Assembly: GCA_003612485.1 (NCBI GenBank)
Contig: RAZA01000032.1
Span: 1-44,264 of the forward strand
Length of the DNA: 44,264 nucleotides
Direction of reading: 5' to 3'
Source: a bacterium D16-50
GTDB taxonomy: Bacteria; Bacillota; Clostridia; Lachnospirales; Lachnospiraceae
Shown here: one piece after another, positions 40,128 through 44,264 of the stretch
Position numbering within the stretch: the stretch's first letter is position 1
Layout of the letters: the number at the start of each line of letters is the position of its first letter
Notes under the pieces: generated by a model
What the model was told of the DNA's origin: nothing
What the model saw: the letters and a program-made list of their open reading frames with translations, nothing else
The model's database searches: none
Position numbers and translations under genes: made by a program

Positions 40128-41753
40128 TCAATTATTCCCATGATATAAAGCATTCACTTCGTTAATCACGTCCTGCCCTCCCGCAGCGAGCCACGAACTC
40201 TTACGCGCTTCAAGTCCTGCTCTGTCAATGGTACCCATGATATAATCCAATCTTGCTTTTTTTATCATGTCATCCAGAGATTTCCCATTTTCTAAATAAG
40301 TCGGTGAATTCTTCAGGTAGGAAAGCGCATAATTCGGAACCGCGTATTGCTCGCTTTCTTTCATATATGCCGTCTCCAATGCCTTGATTCCTGTCTCTGG
40401 CACAGCTTTTAACCGCTTAGCCGTCTCTTCCTCCGTGCGGAAAAAGGCCAGAGCCTGATTGAATCCATTTCTATAGTTGCCGGTGGTGACTCCCAGTGCA
40501 ATCTTTTCCTCATCCGTGTAATATTGGAAATAACCTTCCTCGGTGATAAAATAATGGATTCCCTCAAATCCGTATTCCATCAGGTCACTCATCTCTGCAT
40601 CGTTAAGGTCATTGATAAACTGCAGAACCCTTCTAAGTTCATCCTCCGTAGGAACCATTTTCTTGGAAATAGCCAATACTCCACCAAATCCTTCCGTAGG
40701 CAGGCACCGATAACCATATCCCATGTCGACTGCATAGAACATATTAGCCTGTCCTCCGGTTTCATTTTGATCAAAATAGGTCTGCATGTAACGCCCACGG
40801 GCCAAGGTATCTGCAATGCTTCCCGCTACGCCATCTTGCATCATGGTGTTCCAATCTCTGCTTTCCGTTATCTCAGTAAAATCGGGATTGACCAATCCCT
40901 CGGAATAAATCTGCCGGAACCAATCAAGCGCGGTATCATACTCCTTCGTCATATGTGCCGGGATCAAATCACCGTTTTCGTCAATTCCCCATCCGTTCGG
41001 CGCACCAAACCAAATCTGCATCATATCCCATGGGCCTTCATAACTGATGAGAGCCATTCCATATGTGTCATCCTGTCCATTCTTATCCGGATCACTATAG
41101 GTAAACGCATAGAGCATTTTGTAAAATGCCTCAAGGGTTGTCGGTTCATCCAATCCCAGATTGTCCAGCCAATCCTGACGCCATGCCAGTCCGTTGCGCG
41201 TCAGATCACGTGCACGGGGCACACCGTATAATCTACCGTTCACACTGGCGTTCATCCGCACAATCTCAGGAATCGTGGCCAGATTGGGATAATCGTCAAT
41301 ATAATCCGTGATATCCCAGAAAACACCTTCTTCACATGCCTTACTGAAATTTGCATCCAGTGAACTAACCTGATTGACACTCTCCAGATTCTGGGCAGAG
41401 AATCTCAAAACCATGGCATCCGTGTACTCAGCAGCGCTGTCAAACACCCATGTAACCTCTGCGTTGGTGTACTCGTTTATCGTCTGAACCATGCGCTCAT
41501 ACTCTTCCGATCCCCCCTGATTGTCAGCGTTCAATAGGACGCTGAGTTTCAACGGCGGCAATTCTTCCTCCTGCTGCTGAGAATCACTCTCCTCTTCTCC
41601 GGATTCCTGATTCTGCATTTCGCTCTCCTTGGAAGAGCCGTCCTGCGAATTTCCGCCGTTGGGTTCTGTTGTATCGCCGCAAGACGCCACACCAATCACC
41701 ATACCCATAGTAAGTATACCCGCCAGCACCTTCCATACTATCTTTTTCTTCAT
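40128..41753 (-). CDS. ABC transporter sugar-binding lipoprotein
   Basis: 541 residues. The signal peptide ends in GVASCGD with lipid-attached Cys25. A Glu/Gln/Ser-rich tether (30-66) leads to a large periplasmic-binding-type domain of the family-1 (LplA/YtcQ-like) kind. An EF-hand-like loop DPDKNGQDDTYG near residues 222-233 probably binds calcium. It would capture an oligosaccharide outside the membrane for an ABC importer; permease genes are not in the window. GAGGAGG lies 6 bases before the ATG. The gene follows the GH95 enzyme by 15 bases, so the cargo is probably a fucosylated glycan. Confidence 0.88.
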   Translation of the reverse strand: MKKKIVWKVLAGILTMGMVIGVASCGDTTEPNGGNSQDGSSKESEMQNQESGEEESDSQQQEEELPPLKLSVLLNADNQGGSEEYERMVQTINEYTNAEVTWVFDSAAEYTDAMVLRFSAQNLESVNQVSSLDANFSKACEEGVFWDITDYIDDYPNLATIPEIVRMNASVNGRLYGVPRARDLTRNGLAWRQDWLDNLGLDEPTTLEAFYKMLYAFTYSDPDKNGQDDTYGMALISYEGPWDMMQIWFGAPNGWGIDENGDLIPAHMTKEYDTALDWFRQIYSEGLVNPDFTEITESRDWNTMMQDGVAGSIADTLARGRYMQTYFDQNETGGQANMFYAVDMGYGYRCLPTEGFGGVLAISKKMVPTEDELRRVLQFINDLNDAEMSDLMEYGFEGIHYFITEEGYFQYYTDEEKIALGVTTGNYRNGFNQALAFFRTEEETAKRLKAVPETGIKALETAYMKESEQYAVPNYALSYLKNSPTYLENGKSLDDMIKKARLDYIMGTIDRAGLEARKSSWLAAGGQDVINEVNALYHGNN

Positions 41754-41768
41754 ATACGTATCCTCCTC

Positions 41769-44186
41769 TTATTTATTCTGCCTTTCTGCAGTTTCTTTCT
41801 TTTGCGATATATGAAGCTCTCCGTTTTCCATCATCGTGAGTATAATAAACCCGTTTTCCTGCCCATTATTGCAGTCCTTCTGCTCAAGTTCATAGTCTGT
41901 TACATACTCTGGAAGCTTGAGCCACACTGTATGCGGCCTTAAAGCCCTGATGATGGCGGTAAAATCCCCTGTTTTCCTGTTCCAGTTCATGGACAAAGAA
42001 CCATTCTCATACCGAAAATTGCTTACACTTCCTTGGGACAATTCCACGGGAAGCGCAGGCAGAAGCTTCAGCAGGTCTTCCGAGGAATAAACAAGCATTT
42101 CCTGAACCGCATTTACATATCCCATAATTGCATCCAGCTGGACAGGCGCCGATTCCATATTCAGGGAAATATTCATTCCCCTCCAGTCATTGTGCAAGGT
42201 GAAGAAATTATTGGTCAGGCACGACCGCACCATCTTATTCAGGCACTCCATCGCCTCCTCCCCTTTTTCCAGCCTTGCGTAGATCGCAGCCATATGTGCC
42301 ATGGACCAGCCGGTCTGTGCATCAATTTCCCTTAATGCCACAGCATTCTCAAATGCCGGAAGAAGCTCCTTCTTGTGCAACGCATTCACCTCCGTTCCGG
42401 GAAATACCGGATAGATATGTGACAAATGCCTGTGATCATACCGCTCTTCAAAACGGTCATCCTGCCATTCTTTGACAGCCCCGTCACCGTTCGTGCGATA
42501 TTCCGGAATGGAGGAAAGTATCTTTTTCCACTTTTCGGCACGCTCTGCAGGCACGGGGAATTCTTCAGCAATATGGCACATTTCCGTCATAAATTCTTTT
42601 AGTATCGCCAGATCAATCGTTGAATTCACCGTGGTGGGCATAGGATGCGCCATCTGTATATGCTTCGGCGGCATGAAATTTCCCGGTGTATTTTCAGGTG
42701 ACACACTCGGATAAAAGTGAATCGTGCCATCGGGATAATATACAACAAAATCTTCATAAAAGGCCGCTGCTTCCAGCAGAAACGGCAAAATGATCTCCTT
42801 GAAATACTCCTTATCCCCAGTATAGCGATAGTACCGGTAATAGTGCTGTGCGATCCACCCTGCCGCACCGACCCAGTTCATGATTACGGGTACGATCTGG
42901 TTAGGCGCAGATATTCCGGATGTCGTACCTGCCGTCATATAAATGCCCCGCATGCCAAAAAGCTTCCTTGCATTCTCCTGAAAAGCAGGTATTTTTTCAT
43001 AATAATATTGACAAAACGCTTTCTGGAAAGGCATAAGGTTTCCCGTATAGGTGTGCCAGTATATCATCTGAATATTTTCATTCGCCATGTTGTGGGGCCA
43101 CATCAGACGGTAATCCCCTGCCCACAATCCGTACATCGGGAAAGGGTCTCCCTTTTCATCCGTCCCACTGACAAACAGATATCGCCCATACCTCCAGAGC
43201 TTTTCAATCAGTTCCAATGGCTGCTTCCCCTGATAGGCATACAACAGCAGTTCTTCATTACTATGATACTCCCCATCATATCCCAACGAAAGATCTGCAC
43301 TTTGATACCATTTCTCATGGAGCAGTCTGTGTTCCGTAAGGAGCGCATCATAATCAGCAGGCAGGCTGTCCAGTTCCCTCAATATATCGTCAATGACCCG
43401 TTCCTTCTCTGCAGCATTTTCTCCGGCGAAGACTTTGAGCAGGACCATGACCTCTCTGGCATCGCTTACAAGCAGAGAATTCCGGTCCGTTTCCATTTTT
43501 CCATCCGCAGAAAATACTTTGGCACATACACCGTACAGACTCCCGTCATCATTCCGCGCCGTATAAACCATATAAGGCAGTTCCGTCAAAAATTCCCTTG
43601 AGTCAAGGATATGTTTTCCCCATGTCTCCAATCCGTCAGAACCTGCGTTTTTATGCGTATCCAGAGAAAGGCTCACTGTGAGATCAGAGTTATCGGAAGT
43701 AATGCGTTTCACCACAACTCCTCTCGCTCTGGATACAAAAAGTTCGGATGCGCGCCCGCATTTCCCCTCCTTCCAATGTGTAAAGGTCTCCCCGCTGTCC
43801 ATGTGGATTCCCCTCACATAATCTGTAAATCCACAGACCGGTTTGATCCTGATTTTCAAGTCTGCTGCCGGAAACGGTGACTGTAATCGCGCCTGATAAT
43901 TCTTATCCTTCAATGCATTTACAACTTCCCAGCTCGCTTCCTGAAAGCGTTCCTGATCCATCAGCCTGCGCTGGGACTTGAAAGCCTCACTGACATCAGG
44001 AAGTTCCTCAGCCTGTCCGTTATGCCACAGCCTGTGGTGCGTCAGCATAACCGTCTCATCCTTTACGCCTCCATACACATTAGCCCCAATCCTGCCGTTT
44101 CCGCTGACCAGTCCTTCCCTCCACAGATCATGCCACCATGTAGAAGGATATCTCATAAACAAAGTGTTTTTCGTAAAATCCATCAT
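41769..44186 (-). CDS. GH95-type glycoside hydrolase (alpha-L-fucosidase/galactosidase-like)
   Basis: 805 residues, a length typical of GH95. Visible landmarks: SGNGRIGANVYGG (28-40), LTHHRLWHNG, a middle (alpha/alpha)6 domain with MWPHNMANENIQMIYW, PSVSPENTPGNF, the conserved DHRHLSHIYPVFPG near residue 585, and GWSMAHMAAIYARLEKG. GH95 enzymes remove terminal alpha-1,2-L-fucose or L-galactose by inversion. There is no signal peptide, so it acts on imported oligosaccharides. GGAGGG lies 5 bases before the first ATG. The exact sugar specificity cannot be read here. Confidence 0.87.
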   Translation of the reverse strand: MMDFTKNTLFMRYPSTWWHDLWREGLVSGNGRIGANVYGGVKDETVMLTHHRLWHNGQAEELPDVSEAFKSQRRLMDQERFQEASWEVVNALKDKNYQARLQSPFPAADLKIRIKPVCGFTDYVRGIHMDSGETFTHWKEGKCGRASELFVSRARGVVVKRITSDNSDLTVSLSLDTHKNAGSDGLETWGKHILDSREFLTELPYMVYTARNDDGSLYGVCAKVFSADGKMETDRNSLLVSDAREVMVLLKVFAGENAAEKERVIDDILRELDSLPADYDALLTEHRLLHEKWYQSADLSLGYDGEYHSNEELLLYAYQGKQPLELIEKLWRYGRYLFVSGTDEKGDPFPMYGLWAGDYRLMWPHNMANENIQMIYWHTYTGNLMPFQKAFCQYYYEKIPAFQENARKLFGMRGIYMTAGTTSGISAPNQIVPVIMNWVGAAGWIAQHYYRYYRYTGDKEYFKEIILPFLLEAAAFYEDFVVYYPDGTIHFYPSVSPENTPGNFMPPKHIQMAHPMPTTVNSTIDLAILKEFMTEMCHIAEEFPVPAERAEKWKKILSSIPEYRTNGDGAVKEWQDDRFEERYDHRHLSHIYPVFPGTEVNALHKKELLPAFENAVALREIDAQTGWSMAHMAAIYARLEKGEEAMECLNKMVRSCLTNNFFTLHNDWRGMNISLNMESAPVQLDAIMGYVNAVQEMLVYSSEDLLKLLPALPVELSQGSVSNFRYENGSLSMNWNRKTGDFTAIIRALRPHTVWLKLPEYVTDYELEQKDCNNGQENGFIILTMMENGELHISQKKETAERQNK

Positions 44187-44207
44187 TTCCCTCCTAGTAT
44201 AATAATG

Positions 44208-44228
44208 ATATAGCTACAAGAGCTATAT
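44208..44228. promoter_or_regulatory. Perfect inverted repeat, candidate operator of the GH95 unit
   Basis: ATATAGCT (44208-44215) and AGCTATAT (44221-44228) are separated by 5 bases. The element lies 22 bases before the GH95 start codon, where a bound regulator would block transcription or initiation. TATACT at 44195-44200 on the minus strand is a possible -10 box, without a clear -35. Confidence 0.5.
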
Positions 44229-44264
44229 AGTTAACAAGTTACAAAGTCATATCTGATGAATAAC

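Overview
The window reads as chromosome of a motile, probably spore-forming, anaerobic Clostridia bacterium, most likely a Lachnospiraceae gut member. This rests on the company of genes: a Gram-positive Tad/Flp pilus locus with DUF5702 and DUF6382-FHA proteins, a flagellin-FliS pair behind a very large DUF6240-like protein, a DUF4358-MBOAT-DHHW acylation cassette, a two-subunit iron-sulfur fumarase and bofA. The identification is inference from family knowledge; no 16S gene is present.

Layout. 1-240: three tandem sigma-A-type promoters firing left out of the window, probably towards a stable-RNA operon. 325-557: tRNA-Ser(GCU) with its own promoter and terminator, leftward. 567-4253: a leftward housekeeping unit (rhomboid protease, flavodoxin/SCP2 protein, HIT hydrolase, fumarase alpha and beta) with a promoter at 4225-4253. 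4268-14724: the Tad pilus locus, leftward from a promoter at 14696-14724: prepilin peptidase, CpaE-like protein, TadA ATPase, TadB, TadC, a 58-residue Flp1 pilin, a DUF5702 protein, a large TadE-like protein with two C-terminal Cys/His modules, a second prepilin peptidase, a TadE-like pseudopilin, and a split DUF6382 / FHA pair. 14761-15438: bofA and yaaL, divergent. 15388-20337: fliS, flagellin and the 1050-residue DUF6240-like protein, leftward. 20419-25872: glgB and a TPR/acidic-repeat/degenerate-AAA protein, leftward. 26215-31937: DUF4358 lipoprotein, MBOAT acyltransferase, DHHW protein, HAD phosphatase and rsmA, leftward, with decayed tandem repeats in two of the spacers.

32087-39810 is rightward: an operon of three predicted phosphoester/metal hydrolases (calcineurin-like phosphoesterase fused to a beta-propeller, MBL-fold hydrolase, GAF-HD-GYP phosphodiesterase), then hflK-hflC behind a leader carrying a perfectly periodic 107-bp tandem duplication with strong dyad symmetry, then a cyclophilin. 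40024-44228 is leftward again: a GH95-type fucosidase followed by a sugar-binding lipoprotein, with a perfect inverted repeat just ahead of the GH95 start; base composition here is more AT-rich than in the 6-31 kb core.

The most unusual items are the three-hydrolase operon, the 107-bp duplicated hairpin in the hflK leader, the Tad locus details (two prepilin peptidases, a CpaE homologue without its P-loop lysine, the TadE-like protein with paired Cys modules, the split FHA protein), and a large scaffold-like protein ending in an AAA fold without a usable P-loop. Nothing in the window looks like a prophage, insertion sequence, CRISPR array or restriction system.
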